A stretch of 64,000 nucleotides of DNA from Bacteroidales bacterium UBA5382 (GTDB taxonomy: Bacteria; Bacteroidota; Bacteroidia; Bacteroidales; Dysgonomonadaceae): contig DHOU01000021.1 of assembly GCA_002409745.1 (NCBI GenBank), positions 1-64,000 of the forward strand, in the 5' to 3' direction. Under the pieces are notes generated by a model. The model had not been told where the DNA came from and ran no database searches. It saw only the letters and a program-made list of their open reading frames with translations. Numbering within the stretch: the first letter of the stretch is position 1; each line of letters begins with the position of its first letter. Position numbers and translations under genes: made by a program. Shown piece by piece: positions 26,016 through 35,409 of the stretch.

Positions 26016-26756
26016 TTACCGGAAGGTGAGGAGTTGCATGGAGTTCCCGTCGAATACGGCATAGGAAAAAAAGCGAATCCAGTCTCCCAATAAAATGATC
26101 CGTGCGTGGGGAGGAAGCGGATAATCGAGCATAAGGTGGCGGTGTCCGAAAACAAAGAAATCTACGTCGGGCGTTTTTTGCAACTGCTGCCGGGCAAATT
26201 GTATCAAGTATTCTTTCTCTTCACCCAGAAAGTCGATCATCCCCCCATTCTCGCGACTGTGGTTCGACCAGGCATGGGCCAAAGGAATGGTCCAACGCGG
26301 ATGAACGGCGGAGAATAATACCCGTAGGAATTTACTGTGGAAAACGCGTTGTAAAAAGCCGAAAGATCCGGAAGTGTCTCCGAGTCCGTCGCCATGTGCC
26401 ATGAAAAAAGTCTTGCCGTATAAATCGGTTACAAACGGTTCGAAATGCAACTTCATCCCGCACTCTTCGCTCAGATAATCGGTGAGCCACATATCGTGGT
26501 TGCCGGTGAAAAAATGCACCTCTACGCCCGAGTCGGTAACGTCGGCGAGCTTACCCAAAATACGTGTAAATCCTTTCGGCACCACATATTTGTATTCGTA
26601 CCAATAATCGAATAGATCGCCCAATATATAAATAGCCTTTGCGTCTTGTCTCGCAATGTCGAGCCAACGGCATAGCTTGCGTTCCGTATCACGGGTATCG
26701 GCATGCATTTTAGAGCCCAGGTGGGCATCGGAAAGAAAATAGTATTTATTTCTCAC
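26016..26756 (-). CDS. lpxH: UDP-2,3-diacylglucosamine diphosphatase
   Basis: LpxH hydrolyses UDP-2,3-diacylglucosamine to lipid X, a step of lipid A synthesis at the inner membrane. The calcineurin-like metallophosphoesterase motifs are all visible in the 246-residue protein: SDAHLGSK, GDLFDYWYEYKYV, TGNHDMW, MAHGDGLGD and FGHRH. The start is a GTG at 26756, which gives the usual opening RNKYYFLSDAHLG. It is the last gene of a likely operon radC - DUF59 - lpxH, with 19 bases between it and the DUF59 gene. Confidence 0.9.
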   Translation of the reverse strand: MRNKYYFLSDAHLGSKMHADTRDTERKLCRWLDIARQDAKAIYILGDLFDYWYEYKYVVPKGFTRILGKLADVTDSGVEVHFFTGNHDMWLTDYLSEECGMKLHFEPFVTDLYGKTFFMAHGDGLGDTSGSFGFLQRVFHSKFLRVLFSAVHPRWTIPLAHAWSNHSRENGGMIDFLGEEKEYLIQFARQQLQKTPDVDFFVFGHRHLMLDYPLPPHARIILLGDWIRFFSYAVFDGNSMQLLTFR

Positions 26757-26775
26757 GTCGTTGTCGGATCGGTTA

Positions 26776-27093
26776 TTACATCATACCCAATTCCAACAGC
26801 GCTTCTTCGCTCATCATGGATTTGTCCCAAGGCGGTTCGAAGGTGAGATTGATATTCACGCTTTTTATTTCGCTGATCGATTCGAGTTTCATCTGCACGT
26901 CCATCAAGATGAAATCCGCCGCAGGGCAGTTGGGAGAAGTAAATGTCATTTCGATGTTCACGTTGAACTCATCGTCGATATCTACATCGTAAATCATGCC
27001 CAAGTCGAAGATATTCACCGGGATTTCCGGGTCATATACGGTGCGAAGCATCACGACGATCTGATCTTGTATTTTTTGTAATTCTTCGTTCAT
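26776..27093 (-). CDS. DUF59/MIP18-family metal-sulfur cluster assembly protein
   Basis: The 105-residue cytoplasmic protein belongs to the DUF59 family, whose members (SufT, PaaD, MIP18) assist iron-sulfur cluster maturation. The opening YDPEIPVNIFDLGMIYDVDI and the motif FTSPNCPAADFI, with the reactive cysteine, are both typical. VNINLTFEPPWDKSMMSEEA completes the domain. It lies between radC (21 bases upstream) and lpxH (19 bases downstream). No other suf gene is in the window. Confidence 0.92.
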   Translation of the reverse strand: MNEELQKIQDQIVVMLRTVYDPEIPVNIFDLGMIYDVDIDDEFNVNIEMTFTSPNCPAADFILMDVQMKLESISEIKSVNINLTFEPPWDKSMMSEEALLELGMM

Positions 27094-27114
27094 AGTTTTC
27101 TTTTTTATTCCTTC

Positions 27115-27816
27115 TTATAATATTCCTTCATCGGCGAAGCTGTAATACACGGCATCGGCGATAATCAGATGATCGAGTAATGAAATCTCCATCAATGCGG
27201 CCGCTTCTTTCAGTTTCTTTGTGACACGGATATCCTGCTCGCTGGGCTTGCAACTTCCCGAAGGGTGATTGTGCCCCAGAATAATGCCCGAAGCGTAATC
27301 GTTCAACGCTTCCCGAAGGATAAGCCTGACATCCACTACCGTTCCCGATATACCTCCGCGGCTCACGAGGAGCGGGGAGATGACTTGATTGGAATGATCC
27401 AGCAATAAAGCCCACGATGCTTCGTATGGCAAATCGCACAGCATGGGAGAGAGGTCTTCGTATGCATCGTGCGATGACCGGATCTTTTTGCGCTGCTCCC
27501 GCTGGCTGTCTTTTCTTCTGCGTCCCAACTCCATCGCCGCAATAATGGTGATGGCTTTGGCTGGCCCGATACCCGAAAAATTATTTACCAAGTCGCTTAT
27601 CGTGAAACGGCTCAACTTGTTCAAATCGTTGTCGGCTTTGCGCAAAATGTCTTTGCAAAGATCCACAGCACTCTCCTTGCTGCTTCCCGAACCAATAAGA
27701 ATGGCAAGTAGCTCGGAGTCCGACAAGGCCGCAACGCCTTTCAATAAAAGCTTTTCACGCGGACGGTCTTCTTCGGCCCATTGTTTGATACTTATCTTTG
27801 ACGTATCGGACATCAT
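27115..27816 (-). CDS. radC: RadC-family JAB/MPN-domain protein
   Basis: RadC was named as a DNA repair protein, but its biochemical role remains uncertain. The 233-residue product has the N-terminal helix-hairpin-helix region (FSGIGPAKAITIIAAMELG) and a C-terminal MPN domain. The metal motif GIILGHNHPSGSCKPSEQD (HxHPSG plus Asp) is complete. Two consecutive ATG codons at 27816 and 27813 are equally possible starts. The promoter TATCTTTG is at 27852-27845. It is the first gene of the radC - DUF59 - lpxH operon. Confidence 0.93.
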   Translation of the reverse strand: MMSDTSKISIKQWAEEDRPREKLLLKGVAALSDSELLAILIGSGSSKESAVDLCKDILRKADNDLNKLSRFTISDLVNNFSGIGPAKAITIIAAMELGRRRKDSQREQRKKIRSSHDAYEDLSPMLCDLPYEASWALLLDHSNQVISPLLVSRGGISGTVVDVRLILREALNDYASGIILGHNHPSGSCKPSEQDIRVTKKLKEAAALMEISLLDHLIIADAVYYSFADEGIL

Positions 27817-27844
27817 CCATCAGATTTTAGCGGATATCTGCCCA

Positions 27845-27852
27845 CAAAGATA
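27845..27852 (-). promoter_or_regulatory. -7 promoter element of the radC operon
   Basis: TATCTTTG on the reverse strand lies 28 bases before the radC start, immediately after the efp terminator. Confidence 0.65.
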
Positions 27853-27856
27853 GCAT

Positions 27857-27883
27857 AAAAAAAGACATCTTAAAAAAGATGTC
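27857..27883 (-). terminator. Terminator of efp
   Basis: On the reverse strand GACATCTT pairs perfectly with AAGATGTC over a four-base loop, and a run of seven T residues follows. The radC promoter begins five bases further on. Confidence 0.85.
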
Positions 27884-27920
27884 CTTTAGGATGTAGGATG
27901 TATATTAAAAAAATGAATGC

Positions 27921-28484
27921 TTATTTCGCTCTTTCTACATAGCTTCCCGTACGCGGATCGATTTTAATTTTTTCACCGGTTTCGATGAATAGCGGTACGC
28001 GAACCTCGGCGCCGGTTTCAACCGTAGCCGGCTTCGTGGCATTGGTCGCCGTATCGCCTTTCAGTCCCGGTTCGGTATAAGTGATTTCCAAAATGACATA
28101 CGTCGGCATTTCGGCCGTCAAGACGGTTTCACTTTCGGCGTGCACTTGTACCTCCACAATATCGCCTTCTTTTAAGAATTCCACCCCTTCTATTTGCGCT
28201 CCGGGGATGGGTATCTGTTCGAAGGTTTCGGTATTCATGAAGTTATAGCCCATATCATCCTTATATAGATATTGGTAAGGACGGCGCTCAATGCGAACTT
28301 CATCAACCCGTACGCCCGAGTTGAATGTCTTGTCGAGAACACGTCCGGTCGTTACGTTTTTTAGTTTGGTCCTTACAAAAGCCGGGCCTTTACCGGGTTT
28401 CACATGTAAAAATTCGATAATGAAATAATATTGTCCATCCAAATCGATGCACATTCCGTTTCTGAAATCAGCTGTCGTTGCCAT
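27921..28484 (-). CDS. efp: Translation elongation factor P
   Basis: EF-P binds the ribosome next to the P-site tRNA and relieves stalling at polyproline stretches. The 187-residue protein has the KOW-like N-terminal domain. The tip loop [18 protein letters not shown] carries a lysine (near residue 32) that is modified in many bacteria. The C-terminal OB domains end in [13 protein letters not shown]. It is a single-gene transcript with promoter TATTTTTG at 28532-28525 and a strong terminator at 27857-27883. Confidence 0.97.
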   Translation of the reverse strand: MATTADFRNGMCIDLDGQYYFIIEFLHVKPGKGPAFVRTKLKNVTTGRVLDKTFNSGVRVDEVRIERRPYQYLYKDDMGYNFMNTETFEQIPIPGAQIEGVEFLKEGDIVEVQVHAESETVLTAEMPTYVILEITYTEPGLKGDTATNATKPATVETGAEVRVPLFIETGEKIKIDPRTGSYVERAK

Positions 28485-28524
28485 AAAACAGGGTTGTTAG
28501 TGTTATTTTGAAGTTTTTAGAGTG

Positions 28525-28532
28525 CAAAAATA
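28525..28532 (-). promoter_or_regulatory. -7 promoter element of efp
   Basis: TATTTTTG on the reverse strand lies 40 bases upstream of the efp ATG. Confidence 0.6.
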
Positions 28533-28565
28533 CACATTTACTTTGTAACGTGCAACGATTATTTT

Positions 28566-29876
28566 TTATAACACATGCATTCCGTCCAAAATCAATTTGG
28601 TGACGAACAGGAAGAAAATGACCCACATCGTAATGGAGATGTGCCTCAACTTGCCGCTTAATACTTTTAAGAGGACAAACGAAAGCATTCCGAACACGAT
28701 GCCTTGGGCGATGCTGAAAGCAAAAGGCATCATAGCGATGGTGAGAAATGCGGGTAGCGCTTCCGTCATATCTTCGAAGTTGATTCTGACCACGGACGAT
28801 ATCATGAACAGTCCTACCAAAATCAAGGCGGGAGCTGTGGCCGATGCCGGTACCATTAAGAAGAGCGGCGCCAAAAATAAAGCAATGGCAAACATGACGG
28901 CTGTCGAAAGGGCGGTCAATCCGGTCTTGCCTCCTGCCGCTACGCCTGAGGCGCTTTCGACATACGATGTAACGGTGCTGGTTCCCAATATTGCCCCGAA
29001 AGTGGTGGCAAAAGCATCGGCCACCAGCGCTTTTTTAATCTGCGGAAAGTTGCCGTCTTTATCCGTCAGCCCGGCTTTGGAAGCAACCCCCAGCAGGGTG
29101 CCGATCGTGTCGAATAAGTTGACGAACAAGAAGGTGAATACGACAATCACCATGTCTATGGTGAAGAGATGTTGCCAATCGAATTGCAGGAAGATAGGCG
29201 AGATGTCGGGAGGAAGGGAAATGATGCTCCCCTGCGGCAAATGTACCAATCCGAGGATGGCGGCGAATATCGTCGCTACCGCAATTCCGATGAGGAACGA
29301 TCCCTGTACCTTTTTATAATATAACACCGCCGTGAGAATCAGCCCGAGAAGCGCCACCCAGATATGAGGGTTGGCCATATCGCCCAAAGCCAACATGGTG
29401 TTGTCGTTCTTTACGATAATGCCGGCGTTTTGCAATCCGATGAGCGTGATAAACAATCCGATACCTACCGGAATGGCATCTTTAATAGTTTTTGGAATAC
29501 TTTTTACGATAAGCTCCCTGACATTGAAAAACGTGAGCAGAATAAATATGATTCCTTCGATAAATACCGCCGTGAGCGCCATTTGCCAGGAATATCCCAA
29601 TCCGAGTACGACCGAAAAGGCGAAGAAACTATTCAGTCCCATGCCCGGGGCTTGTGCAACCGGTATTTTCGGAATGAAAGCCATTAGCAGGGTGCCGATA
29701 ACAGTCGCCAAAGCCGTGGCCGTAAAGAGTGCCGAACGATCCATCCCCGCAGCGCTTAATATGTTGGGATTGACTACCAGAATATACGACATGGTGAGAA
29801 ACGTAATGATCCCCGCCACGATTTCGGTCCGTACATTCGTCTTATGTTCCTTAAGTTTAAATATTTTTTCTAACAT
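28566..29876 (-). CDS. NCS2-family purine (xanthine/guanine/hypoxanthine) permease
   Basis: This polytopic inner-membrane transporter of about 436 residues takes up nucleobases by proton symport. VRTEIVAGIITFLTMSYIL at the N-terminus and the AzgA-like stretch QAPGMGLNSFFAF near residue 75 place it in the hypoxanthine/guanine branch. LFDTIGTLLGVASKAGLTD near residue 258 and SVTSYVES-like TSTVTSYVESASGVAAG near residue 296 support this. The ATG at 29876 is preferred to an in-frame TTG at 29882. It lies 21 bases behind a Tsx-like channel gene, and the pair would form an outer plus inner membrane uptake route for purines (inference). Confidence 0.92.
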   Translation of the reverse strand: MLEKIFKLKEHKTNVRTEIVAGIITFLTMSYILVVNPNILSAAGMDRSALFTATALATVIGTLLMAFIPKIPVAQAPGMGLNSFFAFSVVLGLGYSWQMALTAVFIEGIIFILLTFFNVRELIVKSIPKTIKDAIPVGIGLFITLIGLQNAGIIVKNDNTMLALGDMANPHIWVALLGLILTAVLYYKKVQGSFLIGIAVATIFAAILGLVHLPQGSIISLPPDISPIFLQFDWQHLFTIDMVIVVFTFLFVNLFDTIGTLLGVASKAGLTDKDGNFPQIKKALVADAFATTFGAILGTSTVTSYVESASGVAAGGKTGLTALSTAVMFAIALFLAPLFLMVPASATAPALILVGLFMISSVVRINFEDMTEALPAFLTIAMMPFAFSIAQGIVFGMLSFVLLKVLSGKLRHISITMWVIFFLFVTKLILDGMHVL

Positions 29877-29897
29877 CTTCAAAAACGATCTATTTAT

Positions 29898-30620
29898 TTA
29901 AAAATTCCATTTCGTTGCCAATGTCGGGATGGCGTAAAACCGGCTTTCGTTTGTTGCGTTTACGAAGTTGTAGCTGAGTTCTACTTCCGTACCGAGAGAA
30001 AAATGCGGCGTCACATTATACCAGAATTGAGGCTCAGTTAAGAGCACCAGCTTTTTACCCGATGTGGCGCCGGTTCTGTCTTTATTTTCCGACCAAAGAT
30101 CGAAAAATCCGGCCAACGAGAGTTTATTGTCGGCAAAAGCGGCATTCCATGTAACGGTCCACTGCGCATCATGGCTAATCTTTTCGAAAGCATTTAATTT
30201 ATAAGCGGCATAAGTGCTCATAAAGAAGTTTCCCAATTGAAAAGAATACGAAAGACCGCCCAGATACGAGCTGGGTATCGAAAATCCATATCCGGAGTTT
30301 CTGACCAGTCCCAAACCTCCGTTGTATTCCAAATGCGGCCTTAAGGCGAAGTCGCTTATTTGAAAGGTGCGGGCGATTTCGGCATAAGCCAACCCTGGAT
30401 TACGTTGGTTGAAATTGAAGTCGATATCGACAAACATAAATGTCGATCCCCAGTCATCCGGCTTAAACATTTCAAACGTAGCCGTTAAATAGTTGATTGA
30501 AGAAGCTTTGTCGCCATATAGCGAATGGCGGGGATCAAAATGCAGTTGCAAATTCTGTGCATGAGTTACGCCTATCAAACAAATGAAGGCAAGGGCAAGG
30601 ATGATCTTTTTACGTTCCAT
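29898..30620 (-). CDS. DUF5020-family, nucleoside-specific channel (Tsx)-like outer membrane protein
   Basis: The 240-residue product has a signal peptide (KIILALAFICLIGVTHAQ) and an alternating hydrophobic pattern typical of a 12-strand beta-barrel. It contains SLYGDKASSINYLTATFEMF and FMFVDIDFNFN, features of the Tsx-like DUF5020 group, and ends in the C-terminal aromatic residue (KWNF) expected of barrel proteins. It is the first gene of a two-gene unit with the purine permease. A promoter-like TACCTTCG (one mismatch) is at 30665-30658. Confidence 0.82.
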   Translation of the reverse strand: MERKKIILALAFICLIGVTHAQNLQLHFDPRHSLYGDKASSINYLTATFEMFKPDDWGSTFMFVDIDFNFNQRNPGLAYAEIARTFQISDFALRPHLEYNGGLGLVRNSGYGFSIPSSYLGGLSYSFQLGNFFMSTYAAYKLNAFEKISHDAQWTVTWNAAFADNKLSLAGFFDLWSENKDRTGATSGKKLVLLTEPQFWYNVTPHFSLGTEVELSYNFVNATNESRFYAIPTLATKWNF

Positions 30621-30699
30621 AAAATGCGGGTATGATTATATAAATTTAAAGAAGCTGCGAAGGTAACAAAAAAATGGAAATGCAAGACAAAATAGATGT

Positions 30700-30707
30700 T
30701 ATTTTTG
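30700..30707 (+). promoter_or_regulatory. -7 promoter element of cysS
   Basis: TATTTTTG matches TAnnTTTG and lies 34 bases before the cysS ATG. Confidence 0.6.
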
Positions 30708-30741
30708 TACTTTTGTCTTTCCTAAAAATCCTAACAGAAAT

Positions 30742-32226
30742 ATGGACAATACGATCACGCAACCTCTGGTTATTTATAATACGTTAAGCCGTACGAAAGA
30801 AACGTTCGAACCGCTGCATTCGCCCAATGTGGGGTTGTATGTGTGCGGGCCTACGGTATATGGCGATCCGCATTTGGGACATGCCCGCCCGGCTATCACG
30901 TTCGACCTGCTGTTCAGGTATCTTCGTTTTATCGGATATAAAGTGCGTTACGTTAGGAATATAACCGATGTGGGGCATTTGGAGAATGATGCCGATGAGG
31001 GGGAAGATAAAATAGCCAAGAAAGCCCGTTTGGAACAATTGGAACCGATGGAGATCGCCCAGTATTACACGCTTCGTTACCATAAAGCCATGGAAGCGCT
31101 CAATACGCTACCGCCTTCCATTGAGCCGTTGGCGTCGGGGCATATTATCGAACAGATTGAACTGGCGAAAGAGATTTTCGATAAAGGGTTTGCCTACGAA
31201 AGTGAGGGTTCGCTCTATTTCGACGTGGAAAAATATAATAAGGAGTATCATTACGGACGCCTGTCGGGAAGGAATATCAATGAACTATTGGAGAATACGC
31301 GCCAGTTGGAAGGCCAACACGAAAAACGAAAGAGTGTTGACTTTGCTCTCTGGAAAAAAGCGTCCCCCGACCATATTATGAAGTGGCCTTCGCCCTGGAG
31401 CCGCGGCTTCCCCGGATGGCATCTCGAGTGCTCGGCTATGAGCACAAAATATTTGGGAGAAGAGTTCGATATTCATGGCGGAGGTATGGATTTGATCTTT
31501 CCGCACCATGAATGCGAAATAGCTCAAAACACTGCTGCGCAGGGAAAATCTTCCGTGAAATATTGGATGCATAACAATATGATAACCATTAACGGCCAGA
31601 AGATGGGCAAGTCGTTGGGAAATTTCATCAACCTCGAAGAGTTCTTTTCAGGCGAGAATCCGATGTTAGAGAAGGCCTATTCGCCGATGGTTATCCGCTT
31701 TTTTATCCTGCAATCGCATTACCGCAGTCCGGTTGATTTCGGTAACGAAGCCTTGCAAGCATCCGAAAAAGGATTGAAACGCCTGCTCGAAGCGAACGGT
31801 TTTATCGATAAGTTACCCGTCGGACAAACCTCTTCGTACGATGTAAAGTTGTTGCGGCAGAAGTGTTTCGATGCGATGAACGACGATTTGAATTCACCTA
31901 TTCTTATCGCCCATTTGTTTGAAGGGGCACGGTTGATTCATGCGGTAAAAGATAAAAAAGAACAGATCACTCAAGAGGATAAGCAAGAACTCCGCTCACT
32001 GTTCGATGATTTCCTTTTCGATATATTGGGCATAAAAGATGAAACGGAAGATGCCGGCGGTCAATATGAAGCTTTCTCGAAGGCAATTGACATCCTTTTG
32101 GATATAAGACTGGAAGCCAAACAACGCAAAGATTGGGCGACTTCCGACAAAATACGCGACGAATTAACCGCTCTCGGTTTTGTGATTAAAGATACGAAAG
32201 ACGGAGTGGAATGGACGTTCCTCTAA
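30742..32226 (+). CDS. cysS: Cysteinyl-tRNA synthetase
   Basis: CysS charges tRNA-Cys with cysteine; the only tRNA in this window (55233-55303) is its substrate. The 494-residue class-I synthetase shows the HIGH-type motif [13 protein letters not shown] near residue 36 with the zinc-binding cysteine just before it ([10 protein letters not shown]). The zinc ligands [12 protein letters not shown] and [13 protein letters not shown] follow, and the KMSKS-type loop is [10 protein letters not shown] near residue 290. It has its own promoter and a 75-base gap to yaaA. Confidence 0.97.
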   Translation: MDNTITQPLVIYNTLSRTKETFEPLHSPNVGLYVCGPTVYGDPHLGHARPAITFDLLFRYLRFIGYKVRYVRNITDVGHLENDADEGEDKIAKKARLEQLEPMEIAQYYTLRYHKAMEALNTLPPSIEPLASGHIIEQIELAKEIFDKGFAYESEGSLYFDVEKYNKEYHYGRLSGRNINELLENTRQLEGQHEKRKSVDFALWKKASPDHIMKWPSPWSRGFPGWHLECSAMSTKYLGEEFDIHGGGMDLIFPHHECEIAQNTAAQGKSSVKYWMHNNMITINGQKMGKSLGNFINLEEFFSGENPMLEKAYSPMVIRFFILQSHYRSPVDFGNEALQASEKGLKRLLEANGFIDKLPVGQTSSYDVKLLRQKCFDAMNDDLNSPILIAHLFEGARLIHAVKDKKEQITQEDKQELRSLFDDFLFDILGIKDETEDAGGQYEAFSKAIDILLDIRLEAKQRKDWATSDKIRDELTALGFVIKDTKDGVEWTFL

Positions 32227-32301
32227 CTCCTCCCCGCTTCGCGGTGCTCCCCTTATACTAAGGGAAGAGTTAGGGTCTCCTGTTTTAAAGAAATAGATTA
32301 A

Positions 32302-33063
32302 ATGCAAATTTTTCTCTCTCCTGCCAAGTTGATGAACTTCGATTGCACGGCAGACAGCCTACAGACTTCCGATCCATTGTTTGCAGATAAAACGGCACAA
32401 CTTGTTGACGTGTGTCGTACGTTATCGCCTGAAAATATTGCAGCGAAAATGAAAATCAGTAACGATATGGCGTATGATGTGCACAGCTATTTTCAAAGTT
32501 TCGATTTTGCGAGTACGCCTCGCCGGGCGGCAGCATTGGCTTATAACGGTATTGCGTATAAGGGGTTGAATGCGCACGATTTTACTCCTGCCGATGCCGT
32601 GTTCGCCCAAGAGCATCTGAATATCTGTTCCGGTTTGTACGGCATCCTGCGGCCTTTCGATCGAATTAAGCCTTATCGGCTTGAATTCCAGCGTAACATA
32701 TCGCCTAAAGGATATAAAAGCCTTTATGATTTCTGGCAGAAAACGTTAAATGATTATCTTGCCGACAAGTTAAAACAAGACGATAAGACTATTATCAACG
32801 TCTCTTCCGCCGAGTATTCGAAAGTGTTGAGAAAAGACCTCCTTCCGGAAGGAACGCGGATCATCGAAATAAACTTCTTGCAACAAGAAGCCGATCGCTT
32901 TAAACAAGTTGTCGTTCATACGAAGAAGGCGCGCGGCATGATGAGCCGTTTTATCATTAAAAATAAATTATCGACTTCCGAAGATGTAAAAGCATTTGAT
33001 TATGAAGGGTATTTCTTTTATCCGTCTCTTTCGAAAAAGGATAAATGGATTTTTGTCCGGTAG
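32302..33063 (+). CDS. yaaA: YaaA-family peroxide stress protein
   Basis: YaaA (DUF328) lowers free intracellular iron and protects DNA during peroxide stress in E. coli; it may bind nucleic acid. The 253-residue protein begins QIFLSPAKLMNFD and includes AALAYNGIAYKGLNAHDF near residue 78, LYGILRPFDRIKPYRLE near residue 113 and the C-terminal KKARGMMSRFIIKN segment. It follows cysS on the same strand and has no obvious promoter of its own. Confidence 0.93.
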   Translation: MQIFLSPAKLMNFDCTADSLQTSDPLFADKTAQLVDVCRTLSPENIAAKMKISNDMAYDVHSYFQSFDFASTPRRAAALAYNGIAYKGLNAHDFTPADAVFAQEHLNICSGLYGILRPFDRIKPYRLEFQRNISPKGYKSLYDFWQKTLNDYLADKLKQDDKTIINVSSAEYSKVLRKDLLPEGTRIIEINFLQQEADRFKQVVVHTKKARGMMSRFIIKNKLSTSEDVKAFDYEGYFFYPSLSKKDKWIFVR

Positions 33064-33163
33064 ATTCCGACCGATAGACAGGTATGCCAAGACGGTTGTC
33101 ATTAAAAGAAGTAAAAAAGAGATAGATTTTCTATTTTGATGAGGACTCATCCTCATTATTTAT

Positions 33164-33171
33164 TACTTTTG
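33164..33171 (+). promoter_or_regulatory. -7 promoter element of aroA
   Basis: TACTTTTG matches TAnnTTTG and lies 19 bases before the aroA ATG. Confidence 0.55.
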
Positions 33172-33190
33172 TAAAAAAATACCCGCAGGC

Positions 33191-34423
33191 ATGCAATACA
33201 AAGTATATCCTCCAACTACATTACGAACAACCGTCCATTTGCCCGCATCCAAAAGCATCAGTAACCGGGCGTTGATTATAAATGCATTGAGTTTGAGTAC
33301 TCTTCCTATAAAGAACCTGTCGGATTGCGAAGATACGCGCGTGATTATCGATACGTTCAACTCCAACTCCAATATTTTTGATGTGAAGGCTGCCGGAACG
33401 GCGATGCGCTTTTTGACGGCTTTCCTCGCCGGTATGGAAGGCGAATGGATTATAAGAGGGTCGAAGCGGATGCACGAACGTCCTATCCATCCGTTAGTCG
33501 ATGCGCTTATCGCGCTCGGCGCGGAGATTGAATATCTCGAAAAGGAAGGCTATCCGCCGTTGAAAATAAAAGGCCGCCGTTTGAAGGGGGGCGAAGTGTA
33601 TCTTTCGGGAAATATCAGTTCGCAGTTTATCTCGGCGTTACTTATGATTGCTCCCTTAATGGAAAACGGGTTGATTGTACATATCGAAAAGGAGATTGTT
33701 TCGAAGCCCTATGTGCAATTGACTTTGAGCATGATGAAAAAATTCGGAATAACCGCTAAGTGGGAAGACAACGATATCATCATCAAGCATCAGGATTATA
33801 CGCCCGTATCGATGACGGTCGAATCGGACTGGTCGGCGGCTTCGTATTGGTATGCGATGACGGCGCTCAGCGACGATCCCGATGCACAGGTAACCCTTCT
33901 CGGGTTGGAAAAGGACAGTTGGCAGGGTGATTCGTCCGTTGTAACGCTTTTTTCCTATTTAGGCGTTTCGACCGAGTTCTTCGACAAGGGTATCGTCATT
34001 CGCAAAACGAAAGAACGTTCTAAAAAGTTCTTCCACGATTTCGTCGATCAACCCGATTTGGTACAGACGTTTGCCACGACATGTTGCTTTCTGAATATAC
34101 CCTTTCTTTTTTCAGGCATTCAAAGTTTGCGCATTAAAGAAACCGATCGTATATTGGCATTAATGACGGAACTCAAGAAGCTGGGCTTTGTGTTGAAAGA
34201 AACGGATATAGGAATGATGGAGTGGGACGGGGAACGAAGTTTCCCGGAAGTAAATCCGCTCATCGACACTTATGACGACCATCGAATGGCTATGTCTTTC
34301 GCTCCTGCGGCGATTCGCTATAATTCCATCATTATTAACGACCCCAAGGTTGTCAACAAGTCTTATCCCAATTTCTGGAACGATTTGAAGAGCGCAGGAT
34401 TTAGGATCGAAAAGATAGAATGA
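33191..34423 (+). CDS. aroA: 3-phosphoshikimate 1-carboxyvinyltransferase (EPSP synthase)
   Basis: AroA transfers the enolpyruvyl group of phosphoenolpyruvate to shikimate-3-phosphate, the sixth step of the shikimate pathway. The 410-residue enzyme has LPASKSISNRALIINAL near residue 17, the PEP-binding AAGTAMRFLTAFLA near residue 66 and SGNISSQFISALLMIAP near residue 139. IKETDRILALMTELKKLG and YDDHRMAMSFAPAA lie toward the end. AroE, an earlier step, is encoded at 17634; the genes are not clustered. The promoter is at 33164-33171. Confidence 0.94.
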   Translation: MQYKVYPPTTLRTTVHLPASKSISNRALIINALSLSTLPIKNLSDCEDTRVIIDTFNSNSNIFDVKAAGTAMRFLTAFLAGMEGEWIIRGSKRMHERPIHPLVDALIALGAEIEYLEKEGYPPLKIKGRRLKGGEVYLSGNISSQFISALLMIAPLMENGLIVHIEKEIVSKPYVQLTLSMMKKFGITAKWEDNDIIIKHQDYTPVSMTVESDWSAASYWYAMTALSDDPDAQVTLLGLEKDSWQGDSSVVTLFSYLGVSTEFFDKGIVIRKTKERSKKFFHDFVDQPDLVQTFATTCCFLNIPFLFSGIQSLRIKETDRILALMTELKKLGFVLKETDIGMMEWDGERSFPEVNPLIDTYDDHRMAMSFAPAAIRYNSIIINDPKVVNKSYPNFWNDLKSAGFRIEKIE

Positions 34424-34568
34424 TTCTTTCGCCGGCGCAAGTTCCGGAATGCCCCGTTAGGTCGGTCCAACCGGTCTAATGGATAAAAAAATAGCGAAGA
34501 AGATTATCCGTCAAACGAAATGAATCCGTTAGAGGGAGGTGTAGCTTTCGATAAACCATAATAAAAAG

Positions 34569-35387
34569 ATGTATTTTCAGGACTTGTTTCACTATACTTT
34601 TTTTCAGAATGCTCTGTGGGGAAGTTTATTCGCCAGCATCGCCTGCGGGCTGATCGGCACATATATTGTGACCAGGCGATTGGTTTTTATAAGCGGAGGA
34701 ATTACGCATGCCTCTTTCGGCGGATTGGGTGTAGGGTTGTTTTTCGGATTGAATCCTATTTTCTCAGCAATGATCTTTTCGGTTTTGTCGGCTTTCGGCA
34801 TACAATGGTTGTCGCGAAGGCAGGGCGTGCGCGAAGATTCGGCGATAGGCGTATTTTGGTCTTTCGGAATGGCCGTCGGTATCATCCTCACCTTTCTTAC
34901 GCCCGGGTATGCCCCCAACTTATCGGAGTTTTTGTTTGGGAATATACTGACAATCACCCGGCTCGATATCTTTTCGTTGGTGATTCTTTCAATCATTCTG
35001 ATCTTATTTTTTATTACGCATTATCATCAGATTGTGTCGGTGTCGTTCGATGCCGAGTTTGCCAGAACCCGCAGGATTGCCACCCAGCTTATCGAGTATG
35101 CCATGATGCTTTTTATCTCGGTGACTATCGTGCTCAGTATCCGTTTAGTGGGGATTGTGTTGCTGATGTCGTTGATTACCGTCCCGCAAATGACGGCCAA
35201 TCTGTTCACATCCAATTATTCCAAAATTATTTATTTATCGGTCGGTATTAGTTTTGTGGGATGTGTTGTGGGCTTGTTTCTGTCTTACTTCCTGAATATC
35301 CCTTCCGGAGCATTTATTATCTTCGTTCTCATGTTGATGTTTTTTGTTGCGAAAGGACTGAAAGCTATCCGCTTTACCCGTCGATAA
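34569..35387 (+). CDS. ABC-3-type metal (zinc/manganese) transporter permease
   Basis: This inner-membrane permease of the ZnuB/MntB class has 272 residues and about eight hydrophobic segments. The opening FFQNALWGSLFASIACGLIG and the family motif GGITHASFGGLGVGLFFG near residue 44 are characteristic. TRLVGIVLLMSLITVPQMTA-like text near residue 185 forms the ATPase contact region. Neither a metal-binding lipoprotein nor an ATPase gene is adjacent, so its partners must be elsewhere. It ends 22 bases before the convergent mfd gene. Confidence 0.9.
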   Translation: MYFQDLFHYTFFQNALWGSLFASIACGLIGTYIVTRRLVFISGGITHASFGGLGVGLFFGLNPIFSAMIFSVLSAFGIQWLSRRQGVREDSAIGVFWSFGMAVGIILTFLTPGYAPNLSEFLFGNILTITRLDIFSLVILSIILILFFITHYHQIVSVSFDAEFARTRRIATQLIEYAMMLFISVTIVLSIRLVGIVLLMSLITVPQMTANLFTSNYSKIIYLSVGISFVGCVVGLFLSYFLNIPSGAFIIFVLMLMFFVAKGLKAIRFTRR

Positions 35388-35409
35388 GAATAAAGAGACA
35401 AGAAGAGAT

